Made by a program: the position numbers and the translations under genes
Notes under the pieces: model-generated
The model's database searches: none
What the model saw: only the letters and a program-made list of their open reading frames with translations
What the model was told of the DNA's origin: nothing
Part shown: positions 38,747 to 47,054 of the stretch, in pieces
How positions within the stretch are numbered: the stretch's first letter is position 1
Layout of the letters: each line of letters starts with the position of its first letter
Source: an uncultured Rhodospirillales bacterium
GTDB lineage: Bacteria; Pseudomonadota; Alphaproteobacteria; RF32; CAG-239
Length of the DNA: 62,009 nt
Direction: 5' to 3'
Assembly: GCA_902761715.1 (NCBI GenBank)
Contig: CACWLK010000007.1
Coordinates: 1 to 62,009 of the forward strand

Positions 38747-39037
38747 TTAGAGCAGGCGATCAAGCTTTTCGGAAGCGGCGTCAATGTGTGCTATATCAAC
38801 CACAATAACGTTCATCACCATTGGCTGGAAACACCCCAAAAACTCATTACAAGTCAAAATAGTAGGTGCACAACGGCTCCCCTTAGAATCAGGAAAAGCG
38901 CTCTGCACATAAATTCCCTCCGGATCATAGACAGACTGATAGTCTTCAACGACCGAACTAACCTCTGCTTCGTCTGATCCCATAAACAATCTGGGCTCAA
39001 ACTCCTCCAGCTCTTGTAATAGATGTTTGATTTTCAT
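38747..39037 (-). CDS. Small hypothetical protein
   Basis: 96 aa from the ATG at 39037 (MKIKHLLQELEEFEPRLFMG). No family recognised. It has an acidic helical N-terminus and a compact alpha/beta-looking remainder (GIYVQSAFPDSKGSRCAP, MNVIVVDIAHIDAASEKL). No signal or membrane segment. No strong ribosome site is visible. A clear terminator follows. An in-frame earlier start at 39073 would add twelve hydrophobic residues and is less likely. Confidence 0.6.
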   Translation of the reverse strand: MKIKHLLQELEEFEPRLFMGSDEAEVSSVVEDYQSVYDPEGIYVQSAFPDSKGSRCAPTILTCNEFLGCFQPMVMNVIVVDIAHIDAASEKLDRLL

Positions 39038-39164
39038 AAAGTAAATAGTTTTAAAAATAATCGGTGAATGCACCTAGTGTAACTGTTTTGAAGCATTTGT
39101 CAATTTTATTTTTTGTTGAAAAAATCATTTGATAAATCTATATTCATACTAAAGGAGACAAGAC

Positions 39165-39800
39165 ATGAAAATAGCGGTAATTCTTTCCGGTTGCGGCATG
39201 ATGGACGGCAGTGAGATTCATGAATCCGTCTGTACTTTACTCAACCTTGATCGACAAGGCATTGAATATCAATGCTTTGCACCTGACACACAGCAAGCAA
39301 AAGTCATCAACCATCACACTTGCCAACCCGAACCTTCAACTCGTAACATTTTGGAAGAAGCGGCACGCATTGCCCGTGGCAACATTAAAAATCTGCAAGA
39401 ATTTCGCACCATAGACTTTGATGCTGTCATTTTTCCCGGCGGAAGCGGTGCTGTTGCCAATCTTACCTATGACGGTAAAGTCCGCCCTGAAATTGCTCAA
39501 ATTATTACTGACTGTTTTGAAAGCAAAATGCCGATTGGCGCTATCTGTATTGCCCCAACTATTGTTGCACGGGTTTTGGGACACAACGGCATAACCGTAA
39601 CAATCGGCAACGACTCCAAGGTTGCCGCCGCCGTCGAACAAACCGGAGCCCACCATCAAGAATGCTCTGCTGATGATGTCGTTGTTGACAAACAAAATCT
39701 GGTTGTTACCACACCTGCTTATATGTTGGCCAAAAGTATAAAAGAAGTCGATACCGGTATTGGAAAACTTGTTCAGGCAATTGCCAAACTAGGACGCTAG
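39165..39800 (+). CDS. elbB: DJ-1/PfpI-superfamily protein ElbB (isoprenoid-linked glyoxalase)
   Basis: 211 aa. The N-terminal phrase KIAVILSGCGMMDGSEIHESVCTLL, the FPGGSGAVANL loop and the nucleophile-elbow PIGAICIAPT are typical of ElbB (YhbL). That protein has glyoxalase activity in vitro and a genetic link to isoprenoid synthesis in Escherichia coli. AAAGGAGA precedes the ATG. It overlaps the convergent squalene/phytoene-synthase-like gene by 12 bp. Confidence 0.92.
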   Translation: MKIAVILSGCGMMDGSEIHESVCTLLNLDRQGIEYQCFAPDTQQAKVINHHTCQPEPSTRNILEEAARIARGNIKNLQEFRTIDFDAVIFPGGSGAVANLTYDGKVRPEIAQIITDCFESKMPIGAICIAPTIVARVLGHNGITVTIGNDSKVAAAVEQTGAHHQECSADDVVVDKQNLVVTTPAYMLAKSIKEVDTGIGKLVQAIAKLGR

Positions 39801-40625
39801 CATCCCTTTAAGCAAAACTTGCAATTTGCACAATTTGCTGATTTCCGGTTTGGGAGAAATTATTTCCCAACCGCGGTCAGCCATAATATCAAAATATTTT
39901 TTATAAATATCCAATATCAGGCGCAACGGACGACTGGTTGATTTATCAAGTTGCTCAAGCACTTTATAGGCTTTGATATAGTTGTCAGAAGCTATTCTGC
40001 CCAACTCTTCTCTGGCAATTGCCAGATTTTTATCAACCAAAACCGTTTTAGGATCTGTTGAAGTAATGTCCGCCTTATTCAAAAGTTCTTGCGGAATATA
40101 CAATCGATTGTTATTGGCATCTTCTTTTATATTACGCAAAATATTCGTAATTTGCAAAGCCGTTCCCATTGAGGTTGACAACTCATTAATCAATTTCTCG
40201 TCAGTACAGCCGAATATCCTAAGTGACAAACTTCCGGTCATACCGCCGACACCACGGCAATATCCGGTCAGTTGTTTCATGGTCGGGGCTTGCAACGGCT
40301 TGTTCACATTTTTTGACACGCTGCTCAGCATATTGACAAACTCTTCTTTTGGCAGCTTAAAGCGCAGACAATTCTTATATATGCGCCGACCTATATCTGT
40401 TGCCGGAACTTTTTTCTCAAAAATATTATCAAGTTCTCGCCGCCAACCGTTCATAATCTCTTGTTTTTCTTTGTCATCGAGCGAACTTTCGACCACATCT
40501 TCAAGATGCCTTACCCATGCAATCAGCGTATACAACGCCTCACGCTTGGCCTTAGGCAACAAGCGCATACCTAAAAAAACCGCTGTACCGGTCTTGTTTT
40601 TTATTGTTTTATGAATATTATCCAT
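39789..40625 (-). CDS. Squalene/phytoene synthase family protein with altered Asp motifs
   Basis: 278 aa. The fold signature AVFLGMRLLPKAKREALYTLIAWVRHLED and the segment LQITNILRNIKEDANNNRLYIP place it in the trans-isoprenyl head-to-head synthases (HpnD/CrtB-like). The first Asp motif, usually DDxxD, reads EDVVE; the second, usually RDxxED, reads RNIKED. Both lose Mg-binding Asp. It may have altered or no activity. Start 40625 matches family length; a GTG at 40670 overlaps the trmFO stop. Family members make presqualene or phytoene; the product here is not predictable. It is downstream of trmFO. Confidence 0.8.
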   Translation of the reverse strand: MDNIHKTIKNKTGTAVFLGMRLLPKAKREALYTLIAWVRHLEDVVESSLDDKEKQEIMNGWRRELDNIFEKKVPATDIGRRIYKNCLRFKLPKEEFVNMLSSVSKNVNKPLQAPTMKQLTGYCRGVGGMTGSLSLRIFGCTDEKLINELSTSMGTALQITNILRNIKEDANNNRLYIPQELLNKADITSTDPKTVLVDKNLAIAREELGRIASDNYIKAYKVLEQLDKSTSRPLRLILDIYKKYFDIMADRGWEIISPKPEISKLCKLQVLLKGMLAS

Positions 40626-40666
40626 ATTAAAAACCTGTAAAATATAACAGGAACTTATGCCATTTT

Positions 40667-42037
40667 TCACTCAAAATCAACATTTTTTTTAATTGCCTCT
40701 ATCCACGGCATTACATCACTCAATGCACGTTGGCAATATCTTTCCTTGCGCTCTGCTCCTTTGATCTTTCTATATTTACCGTTTGGAGTAACTTCTCCCC
40801 TTATATCCGGAAAAATTCCGAAATTTATATTCATCGGCTGATAATCATCAATATTAGTGTCGTCTTGCAAATGCTTTAACATTGCTCCGAAAGCCGTCGT
40901 TTCGGGAGGCAATATCGGCTGATGTCCATTCATTTCTTCAGCTGCAAAATAACCTGCCAGCAATCCGACTGCCGCACTTTCAACATATCCCTCACAACCG
41001 GTAATTTGACCGGCAAAACTGATATATGGTTTGCTTCTTAAACGCAAATATTTATCAAGCAAAATCGGACTTTTTATAAATGTATTTTTATGAATTCCGC
41101 CCAATCTTGCAAATTCCGCATTTTCTAACCCAGGGATAGTCCTGAAAATCTCCTGTTGGGCACTATGTTTCATCTTGGTCTGAAATCCGACCATGTTACG
41201 CAACGTGTCTTCAAAATTATCCTGCCTCAACTGCACCACCGCAAAAGCATGTTCACCTGTATGAGGATTAGTTAATCCAACTGGTTTCATCGGACCATAC
41301 AGCAAAGTATCAGCTCCTCTTTCGGCCATTACCTCAATCGGCAAACAACCGTCAAAATAGTTTGGCTTTTCAAAATCATGAAATTCAACCTTTTCCGCAT
41401 TCAGCAGTTTTTCAACAAACGCATAATACTGCTCTCTTGACAACGGACAGTTAATATAATCTCTGCTGTCTCCCTTATCGTAACGCGACTGATACCACGC
41501 CACATCCATATTTATGCTGTCTTTGTAGACCACCGGCGCAATTGCATCATAAAAAGACAACGACTGATGCCCGATCTCATCCATAATTGCCGCCGCCAAC
41601 TTTTCACTTGTCAGCGGTCCGGTTGCAATAATTACTCTGCCAAAATCTTCATCAGGCAAACTCTCTAACTCTTCAACACAAAACTCAATGTTAGGATTTG
41701 CCCGCAGTTTTTGAGTTACATATTTTGCAAACTCATTTCTATCAACTGCCAAAGCGCCGCCTGCCGGAACCTTACATTTGTCCGCCGCTTCCATAATCAG
41801 TGATCCGGCCAGACGCATTTCCTGATGCATCAGCCCCACGGCATTATGCTCCATGTCGTCTGATCTTAACGAATTTGAGCACACAAGTTCTGCGCAATTT
41901 TCATTTTTATGAGCCCCCGAAAACTTTTTCGGCTTCATTTCATGAATAATTACTTTTACCCCACGGCACGCCAACTGCCATGCCGCCTCACTGCCGGCCA
42001 AGCCTGCACCTATAATATGCACTTCGGACTGCTTCAT
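40667..42037 (-). CDS. trmFO: Methylenetetrahydrofolate--tRNA-(uracil-54-C5)-methyltransferase
   Basis: 456 aa. FAD-dependent folate enzyme that forms m5U54 in the T-loop of tRNAs. FAD motif [20 protein letters not shown]; the Cys-containing [32 protein letters not shown]; and the C-terminal [14 protein letters not shown] with the catalytic-type Cys. GAGGTG precedes the ATG at 42037; the longer reading frame is not conserved. It is divergent from the secreted-protein/chpT pair. Confidence 0.95.
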   Translation of the reverse strand: MKQSEVHIIGAGLAGSEAAWQLACRGVKVIIHEMKPKKFSGAHKNENCAELVCSNSLRSDDMEHNAVGLMHQEMRLAGSLIMEAADKCKVPAGGALAVDRNEFAKYVTQKLRANPNIEFCVEELESLPDEDFGRVIIATGPLTSEKLAAAIMDEIGHQSLSFYDAIAPVVYKDSINMDVAWYQSRYDKGDSRDYINCPLSREQYYAFVEKLLNAEKVEFHDFEKPNYFDGCLPIEVMAERGADTLLYGPMKPVGLTNPHTGEHAFAVVQLRQDNFEDTLRNMVGFQTKMKHSAQQEIFRTIPGLENAEFARLGGIHKNTFIKSPILLDKYLRLRSKPYISFAGQITGCEGYVESAAVGLLAGYFAAEEMNGHQPILPPETTAFGAMLKHLQDDTNIDDYQPMNINFGIFPDIRGEVTPNGKYRKIKGAERKERYCQRALSDVMPWIEAIKKNVDFE

Positions 42038-42138
42038 ATACACCTCATTACAGTTAATGTCTAATCTATAAACACTTACCCACCAAAAGTAAATTACCAT
42101 TTGTCATTTTATAAAAAAAAATATATCATTAGCCCGAA

Positions 42139-43212
42139 ATGAGAAACTATTTTAAAACAGTAGGTAAATTAGCGGCTTTAGTGACCGTTCTATGTGTCCT
42201 CGGCACCCTGCCGACATGGGCAGCTGACGACGTCAGCACCATGCTTTTTGGTCCGGCCAAGAAAATCAGTGCCCAAAAAAGCAGCCCGCTAATTCCCAAG
42301 ATTAGCAAAACCGAGCCGCAGAAAAAAAATATTTCTCCGCAAATAAATTCAAAAACCTCAGCAAAGACCGCAAACAAAAAACCTAAGAAAGAAGACAAAT
42401 CGCTAACCGAGAAAATCCGACAGGTAGAAGATGATATCGACGAAAAACTTGAAGAAGAAGCCGATTCTCTGCTAAAAGACACATGGGTTGAAAAGCTTGG
42501 CAACACTCTCTCTTCCAAAGACACCAAGGACAGCAACGACAATATTGAAGTTGGAAGCCAAAGCGTATCTCTTGACAGCCTCACTCATGAAAAACGCAAA
42601 AACGGTCGTTCAAACGCCGCTGTTTTTGATATTTCGGGTGTAATGTTACGTATGTCGCTCAATCAGGCAGAATCCGCCCTGCTTAAACGCGGTTTTAAAC
42701 CTATATCCAAAAAATATGACATTCCTAACTTTATTAAATGGCGCTACGAGGAACAATGTCGCAACGCCGGCGTAATCGGATATGAACGGCTGAACAGCTG
42801 TGTAGTTAAAGCTGCCAAAGAGAACAACTACCAGTTTGTTCAAAGCTCTAAATATGTCAAAAACGATAGTAAAGAAGAAGTTGAAATTTGGCTGACCAGC
42901 AACTTTACCAACAACAAAGTATATAAGGTAACCTACTCTACCAAAATTGTTAAATCCGATCAAGGCAGCAGCAAAAAAATAAAATATTTGCATAACATCA
43001 AGACTTATGAATTTTGGCGCCGCATAAACCAAAAATACGGGGTTCCCGACAACAAAACCGAAGTTTTGTGGGGTATGGGCAACAATAAACCCTACCTGAA
43101 AGCCTACACCGGAAAGTTGCTGCTTGAAGACCCGATGTTGCGTGAACTTGACTACACCAGAATGTCTCGTGAAGATGCAAGATTTATCAACTCTAACTTA
43201 TACAATTTTTAA
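42139..43212 (+). CDS. Secreted protein of unknown function upstream of chpT
   Basis: 357 aa with a signal peptide (residues 1-28, KLAALVTVLCVLGTLPTWAAD). Residues 45-150 are Lys/Ser/Glu-rich and likely disordered or coiled (IRQVEDDIDEKLEEEADSLL). The C-terminal half looks globular, with a helix-like MLRMSLNQAESALLKRGFKPI and WRYEEQCRNAGVIGYERLNSCVV, and two Cys that could bond in the periplasm. No known family. The stop is 1 bp before the ChpT start, so the two are probably one operon. Confidence 0.72.
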   Translation: MRNYFKTVGKLAALVTVLCVLGTLPTWAADDVSTMLFGPAKKISAQKSSPLIPKISKTEPQKKNISPQINSKTSAKTANKKPKKEDKSLTEKIRQVEDDIDEKLEEEADSLLKDTWVEKLGNTLSSKDTKDSNDNIEVGSQSVSLDSLTHEKRKNGRSNAAVFDISGVMLRMSLNQAESALLKRGFKPISKKYDIPNFIKWRYEEQCRNAGVIGYERLNSCVVKAAKENNYQFVQSSKYVKNDSKEEVEIWLTSNFTNNKVYKVTYSTKIVKSDQGSSKKIKYLHNIKTYEFWRRINQKYGVPDNKTEVLWGMGNNKPYLKAYTGKLLLEDPMLRELDYTRMSREDARFINSNLYNF

Positions 43213-43213
43213 C

Positions 43214-43810
43214 ATGAAACCACAAATTAACATTACCGAATTAGTTTGCACCCGTATCAGCCACGATTTAATCGGCAACATTGGTGCTTTTGCCAACGCT
43301 GTTGAATTGATGGAAGATGATGATCAGGAATTTTTATCCGAAATTAAATCGACCTTAAAGTTCAGCTCTACCGTTCTGAGCTCCAGATTAAAATTTTTCC
43401 GCATGGTCTTTGGTCTGAGCAACTCCAATCTTGACAGTGCTGAACTTGTTGGCAAAACTTGTGTTGATTACATAAAAACTCTTAACCCCAACTATCCCAT
43501 AGAGTTACACATCAAAGCCCAAGACAATCAACAAGAGCTTAATCGAGCTTTAATGCTTGCCGTTATGACCGTGGCTGATTTAATCATCAAAGGCGGAAGC
43601 ATTGATATCGGCCTAAACCAACAACAAATTGTCGCTAAAATAAAAAGCTCATCGCCTCTTGCCCAAAGCAAGATACAAGCCATCAAAGACATTACGGAAG
43701 ACAAACTCCCTGACAATCTTTCTCAATATGCTCCTGTTTTCTGCCTACGTGAAATGGGAGCCCACATAAGTCTTGATACTACTGACGGACTAACAATGAG
43801 CATTTCTTAA
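43214..43810 (+). CDS. chpT: ChpT-like histidine phosphotransferase
   Basis: 198 aa. The N-terminal dimerisation helices contain CTRISHDLIGNIGAFANAVELM, with the phosphorylatable His at about residue 17, and LSSRLKFFRMVFGL, as in ChpT. The C-terminal part is a degenerate Bergerat fold without ATP-binding boxes. ChpT carries phosphate from CckA to CtrA and CpdR in Alphaproteobacteria. The ctrA gene is 2.5 kb downstream. Gene symbol by homology of motif and length, not by a search. Confidence 0.82.
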   Translation: MKPQINITELVCTRISHDLIGNIGAFANAVELMEDDDQEFLSEIKSTLKFSSTVLSSRLKFFRMVFGLSNSNLDSAELVGKTCVDYIKTLNPNYPIELHIKAQDNQQELNRALMLAVMTVADLIIKGGSIDIGLNQQQIVAKIKSSSPLAQSKIQAIKDITEDKLPDNLSQYAPVFCLREMGAHISLDTTDGLTMSIS

Positions 43811-43875
43811 AAATATTTTCTTGAAATTTATGCTCTTTAATATAAAATATAATCTTCCATAATAACTTATAAAAT

Positions 43876-44511
43876 ATGAGATCAACTATGACCACAAACT
43901 TTACTAAAGCGGAAATCAATGCAATTTACGGCACTATTCGCCAGTTTTTGTATTTTTTGGCCACCTTTGCTTTTGTATTGCTCATCAACATAATAGCCAA
44001 ACATTATAAAGCAGCTACATTTGAAGAAAACGGTATAATTGAAAATATGCAGCTGTATATTTTGCTCTCCGCCGGCATAGTCTTTTTCGTCAATACACTT
44101 CATTATCCGCACATGCGTAGCATAAGCTTTCTCTTGGCATCATTTTGCTTTTTTGCCACTTGCCGTGAATTAGACAGTTTTTTTGACAAGATAATACCGA
44201 TAATTAGTTGGAAATTTGGCTATTTCTTTCCATTGCTTGCCGGAATCTTTGCCTGTTTAACATTCCGCAACACACTCAAATCTGCCTTGCTGTTCTTAAC
44301 TTCTCCATCATTTTTTATGATGTGTTACGCCGTAATCATTATTTTACCGATTGCCCAATGTATTGGACACCGTCCGTTGATTGTCTCTGTTTTAGGCCCT
44401 CGTAATGTAGCCAACATCAAACAATTATTTGAAGAGTGTTGCGAACTTATCGGTTATTTTTTGATATTGTTATCATCTATTGAATACAACATCAATTTTC
44501 ATAAAAAATAA
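43876..44511 (+). CDS. Polytopic membrane protein of unknown function
   Basis: 211 aa with about six predicted membrane helices (near 20-42, 55-72, 77-95, 108-130, 136-160 and 180-202). Cys residues lie in several helices (FCFFATCREL, FEECCELIGY). No family recognised. ATGs at 43876 and 43888 are both possible; a weak GAGA precedes the second. It lies between chpT and tRNA-Glu with no terminator signal that I can see before the tRNA. Confidence 0.68.
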   Translation: MRSTMTTNFTKAEINAIYGTIRQFLYFLATFAFVLLINIIAKHYKAATFEENGIIENMQLYILLSAGIVFFVNTLHYPHMRSISFLLASFCFFATCRELDSFFDKIIPIISWKFGYFFPLLAGIFACLTFRNTLKSALLFLTSPSFFMMCYAVIIILPIAQCIGHRPLIVSVLGPRNVANIKQLFEECCELIGYFLILLSSIEYNINFHKK

Positions 44512-44558
44512 CTCTTGCCATATTGAATTTTTTAGATTAAAAGGATAGCCATATTCAC

Positions 44559-44634
44559 GGTCCCATCGTCTAGTGGCCTAGGACATCGCCCTCTCACGGC
44601 GGTAACGCGAGTTCGAGTCTCGCTGGGATCACCA
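44559..44634 (+). tRNA. tRNA-Glu (anticodon CUC)
   Basis: Acceptor GGTCCCA pairs with TGGGATC with one G-U; discriminator A and encoded CCA. Anticodon loop CTCTCAC gives CUC. T-arm GCGAG-TTCGAGT-CTCGC is regular. The terminator that follows shares its stem with the tRNA's last seven bases. Confidence 0.95.
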
Positions 44635-44674
44635 TTAAAAAAAGCGACTTAATGTCGCTTTTTTTAATGGTGAT
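44628..44674 (+). terminator. Terminator whose stem contains the 3' end of tRNA-Glu
   Basis: A perfect inverted repeat with 21-bp arms (44628-44648 and 44654-44674) and a 5-nt loop TTAAT. The left arm begins inside the tRNA (ATCACCA) and continues through an A-run and GCGAC; the right arm contains the T-run. Transcription would normally stop in the T-run, so the outermost pairs may form only in readthrough RNA. Confidence 0.85.
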
Positions 44675-44755
44675 GCGTAGCGGAGTTAGCATTGTGAGCC
44701 GTGCAAGCGAGCGAAACAATGCTTACGTAGCAAGTGACCGAAGCGCAGTTGGTGA

Positions 44756-44820
44756 GCGATATTATCGCGAGCCTTACGAAGCTAGACACCTAAAAAAGCG
44801 ACTTAATGTCGCTTTTTTTA
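44756..44820 (+). repeat. tRNA-Glu tail repeat, copy A
   Basis: About 65 bp beginning GCGATATTATCGCGAG, continuing CCTTACGAAGCTAGACACC and ending in the GCGAC-TTAAT-GTCGC terminator hairpin. Copy B at 44940-45005 is the same apart from one extra A. The bases between tRNA and copy A (44675-44755) contain an inverted pair AGCATTGT/ACAATGCT and no credible gene. Confidence 0.9.
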
Positions 44821-44832
44821 ATGGTACGGCCG

Positions 44833-44862
44833 CAATAAAAAGTGCTTTAACGCACTTTTTAT
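44833..44862 (+). terminator. Terminator-like hairpin between the two tail repeats
   Basis: AAAAAGTGC and GCACTTTTT form a 9-bp stem around TTTAAC. It stands alone in the non-coding stretch, with no gene directly upstream. Confidence 0.65.
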
Positions 44863-44939
44863 AAGGAGACGCAATGAGACTTACTTTTATGAGCTAGTGT
44901 AAACGACGCAAAATAAAAGTATTAGTCGGAATTGAAATT

Positions 44940-45005
44940 GCGATATTATCGCGAGCCTTACGAAGCTAGACACCTAAAAAAAGCGACTTAATGTCGCTTT
45001 TTTTA
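44940..45005 (+). repeat. tRNA-Glu tail repeat, copy B
   Basis: Direct copy of 44756-44820 ending in the same GCGAC/GTCGC terminator hairpin, which here also serves as a terminator for the minus-strand gene ending at 45006. Confidence 0.9.
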
Positions 45006-45356
45006 TTAACTCTTGCTGGCAATTTCATCCCAAGTTGACAGACCGATTTTACTCCAATCCACCGGTATATTATCAACAGCCTTCAGTTCCACATAATAGC
45101 TGTCTTTAATATTATCCAACAAGGTCTCAACCACAATCACTTCAGCGGCATGGCGCAATCTTTCACGCACCTCCGGATGAATATAGTCCAAAATTATTTT
45201 CTGTTCACTATTGCGCACAAATATTGCGTGATCGCGACCATCATAAATTATCTGCGGCGACGACGGAGTATCAGACTTTGCGCTTATAAAGATATAAAGC
45301 TCTCCGTCATCTCCCTCTGCAACAACAAATTTCTTTTCAGTTATATATTCGTTCAT
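45006..45356 (-). CDS. Small hypothetical protein, coupled to an upstream 61-aa gene
   Basis: 116 aa, no family recognised. A mixed alpha/beta pattern (KKFVVAEGDDGELYIFISA, QIIYDGRDHAIFVRNSEQKIILDYI, AAEVIVVETLLDNI), no signal or membrane segment. AGGAC precedes the ATG. The start codon overlaps the stop of the 61-aa gene (TAATG). The stop abuts the repeat-B terminator. Confidence 0.68.
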   Translation of the reverse strand: MNEYITEKKFVVAEGDDGELYIFISAKSDTPSSPQIIYDGRDHAIFVRNSEQKIILDYIHPEVRERLRHAAEVIVVETLLDNIKDSYYVELKAVDNIPVDWSKIGLSTWDEIASKS

Positions 45357-45541
45357 TAGAAAGTCCTACTGCCGTTATTTTTAGCCAACAACGAATTTGC
45401 TGACACGCACTTATGTAATGAAGAACCGCTATACCTCTTAATCGGGTATGCTTTGGGACTAAAACTTTTGACCACAGCAGCAAAATCATTTTTACAACTT
45501 TTAGCCTGAATGCCACTGGCAAAACATTTAATTGTATCCAT
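45356..45541 (-). CDS. 61-aa hypothetical protein
   Basis: A basic, Ser/Lys-rich protein with four Cys (TIKCFASG, AKSCKND, HKCVSANS and none clustered enough to define a known zinc finger: three are visible as separate K-C or S-C pairs). GGAGA is seven bases before the ATG, and the stop overlaps the start of the 116-aa gene, which supports it being real. Function unknown; the two may act together. Confidence 0.55.
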   Translation of the reverse strand: MDTIKCFASGIQAKSCKNDFAAVVKSFSPKAYPIKRYSGSSLHKCVSANSLLAKNNGSRTF

Positions 45542-45605
45542 TAACGCATCTCCATATTTTTTGTTTCGTTATTATAAAATTATATCCAGGTTTTATATAT
45601 GTCAA

Positions 45606-46175
45606 TTACCAGTTTACAAGCTGTTCAAGAAATGTATCAACAAAGTCAGCACGGCGGTTTTGATAGTCCAAATAATATGCGTGCTCCCAAACATCAATTG
45701 TCAGCAACGGCTTAACTCCATGAGCCAGTGGATTATCGGCATTTGCCGTTTTCATAACTTCAAGCTTTCCGCCATTGTCGACCAGCCAAGCCCAACCGCT
45801 GCCAAATTGCCCGACAGCCGCCGCCTTAAAGGTCTCCTTAAACTTTTCAACCGAGCCGAAATCTTTTTCCAAGCGTTGTTTCAGCTCTGTTTTAGGCTCT
45901 CCGCCACCATTCTTACGCATTGATTTCCAAAAGAACTCATGATTCCACGCCTGTGCCGCATTATTAAATATTGCGGTATATTCCGGTTTGCCGGCGGTTT
46001 TTACGATTATATCGACCAATGACATATTTTCAAATATAGTACCAACGATAGCTTTGTTCAAATTGTCAACATAGGTTTTATAATGCTTACCGTAATGACA
46101 ATTAAAGGTCTGCTCCGACATATAAGGCTCCAAGTCCTTCATTTCATAGGGAAGTTTTACCATTTCAAAAGCCAT
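45606..46175 (-). CDS. sodB: Superoxide dismutase, Fe/Mn family (Fe-type features)
   Basis: 189 aa. Converts superoxide to hydrogen peroxide and oxygen. Metal ligands: His in NCHYGKHYKTYV (about 27), His in AAQAWNHEFFW, and Asp and His in DVWEHAYYLDYQNRR. The wording AQAWNHEFFWKSM and GQFGSGWAWLV resembles the Fe enzyme. GGAGGA precedes the ATG at 46175; an earlier in-frame ATG lacks support. It is divergent from ctrA across 143 bp. Confidence 0.95.
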   Translation of the reverse strand: MAFEMVKLPYEMKDLEPYMSEQTFNCHYGKHYKTYVDNLNKAIVGTIFENMSLVDIIVKTAGKPEYTAIFNNAAQAWNHEFFWKSMRKNGGGEPKTELKQRLEKDFGSVEKFKETFKAAAVGQFGSGWAWLVDNGGKLEVMKTANADNPLAHGVKPLLTIDVWEHAYYLDYQNRRADFVDTFLEQLVNW

Positions 46176-46223
46176 ATTTTCCTCCGTTTTATACAATATT
46201 TCGTACATTATAAAAAAAAGTTG

Positions 46224-46258
46224 TTAATAATTATTAACAACCGCTAAAAAAAGTTAAC
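46224..46258 (+). promoter_or_regulatory. Possible CtrA-binding cluster upstream of ctrA
   Basis: TTAA-N6-TTAA (46224-46237) shares its second half with TTAA-N7-TAAA (46234-46248), and a third GTTAAC lies at 46253-46258. The CtrA consensus is TTAA-N7-TTAA. The cluster is 61-95 bp before the ctrA start, fitting autoregulation as in Caulobacter. Base composition is AT-rich, so chance matches are possible. Confidence 0.45.
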
Positions 46259-46318
46259 AATTATAAAAATCATCTGTATGATGATGTCATAGATATATTT
46301 CTTGAGGAGGATTTTGCA

Positions 46319-47005
46319 ATGCGTGTTTTATTGGTCGAGGACGATTACGCCGTATCTCAAAGCATTGAAACCATGCTCAAAAAAGAAGGCATGATTATCG
46401 ATACCACAGATCTCGGCGAAGACGGACTTGAAATTGGTAAATTGTACGACTATGACATTATTATTCTTGACCTTATGTTGCCGGATATTAACGGTTATGA
46501 GGTATTAAAGCGCTTGCGCTCTGCCAAAATCAAAACTCCGGTTCTTATCCTTTCTGGTCTTACCGGTCCTGACAAAAAGGTCAAAGGCCTCGGGTTCGGC
46601 GCAGACGACTATTTAACCAAACCGTTTGATCGTGCCGAGCTTTTGGCCCGCATTCATGCTATTGTACGCCGTTCTAAAGGTCATTCCAACTCAATTATTC
46701 GCACCGGCGATGTTGAGGTCAATCTTGATACCCAGACCGTCAGCATCAAAGGCGAAAATATGCACCTTACCGGCAAAGAATACGGCATCATGGAATTGTT
46801 ATCTCTACGCAAAGGTTCAACATTAAACAAAGACCAGTTCTTAAACCACCTATATGGTGGCATTGACGAACCTGAACTCAAAATCATTGATGTGTTTATT
46901 TGCAAACTGCGTAAAAAACTCGAAAAAGCCTCCGGCGGTAAAAACTATATTGAAACCGTATGGGGACGTGGATATGTTTTGAGAGATCCGGACGAAAACA
47001 AATAA
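46319..47005 (+). CDS. ctrA: Cell-cycle response regulator CtrA
   Basis: 228 aa. Receiver domain [20 protein letters not shown] with phospho-acceptor Asp51 in ILDLMLPD, and [23 protein letters not shown]. The OmpR-type winged-helix domain carries [37 protein letters not shown] and ICKLRKKL, near-identical wording to Caulobacter CtrA. It controls replication start, division and polar genes through a CckA-ChpT relay. GGAGGA precedes the start. The usual hydrophobic C-terminal degradation tag is not obvious; the protein ends DPDENK. Confidence 0.97.
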   Translation: MRVLLVEDDYAVSQSIETMLKKEGMIIDTTDLGEDGLEIGKLYDYDIIILDLMLPDINGYEVLKRLRSAKIKTPVLILSGLTGPDKKVKGLGFGADDYLTKPFDRAELLARIHAIVRRSKGHSNSIIRTGDVEVNLDTQTVSIKGENMHLTGKEYGIMELLSLRKGSTLNKDQFLNHLYGGIDEPELKIIDVFICKLRKKLEKASGGKNYIETVWGRGYVLRDPDENK

Positions 47006-47007
47006 CT

Positions 47008-47038
47008 AAAAAAGGCAACTGCGAGGTTGCCTTTTTTA
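47008..47038 (+). terminator. Terminator of ctrA
   Basis: AAAAAAGGCAAC and GGTTGCCTTTTTT pair across a short loop (TGCGA) three bases after the ctrA stop. It can also serve the convergent algH gene. Confidence 0.9.
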
Positions 47039-47054
47039 TTATAAAAACTTATCA

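Noticed and set aside
39982..40614. A 210-aa frame antisense to the squalene-synthase-like gene
   Set aside because: Composition is that of a reverse-frame shadow (Ser/Leu-rich), and the other strand carries a recognisable enzyme.
44652..44864. A 70-aa frame through the tRNA-Glu tail repeats
   Set aside because: It crosses hairpins and direct repeats and has no ribosome site; the region behaves as structured non-coding DNA.
44628..45005. A CRISPR array
   Set aside because: The repeats are only two or three, unevenly spaced, contain terminator hairpins and have no neighbouring cas genes; no array was seen anywhere in the window.
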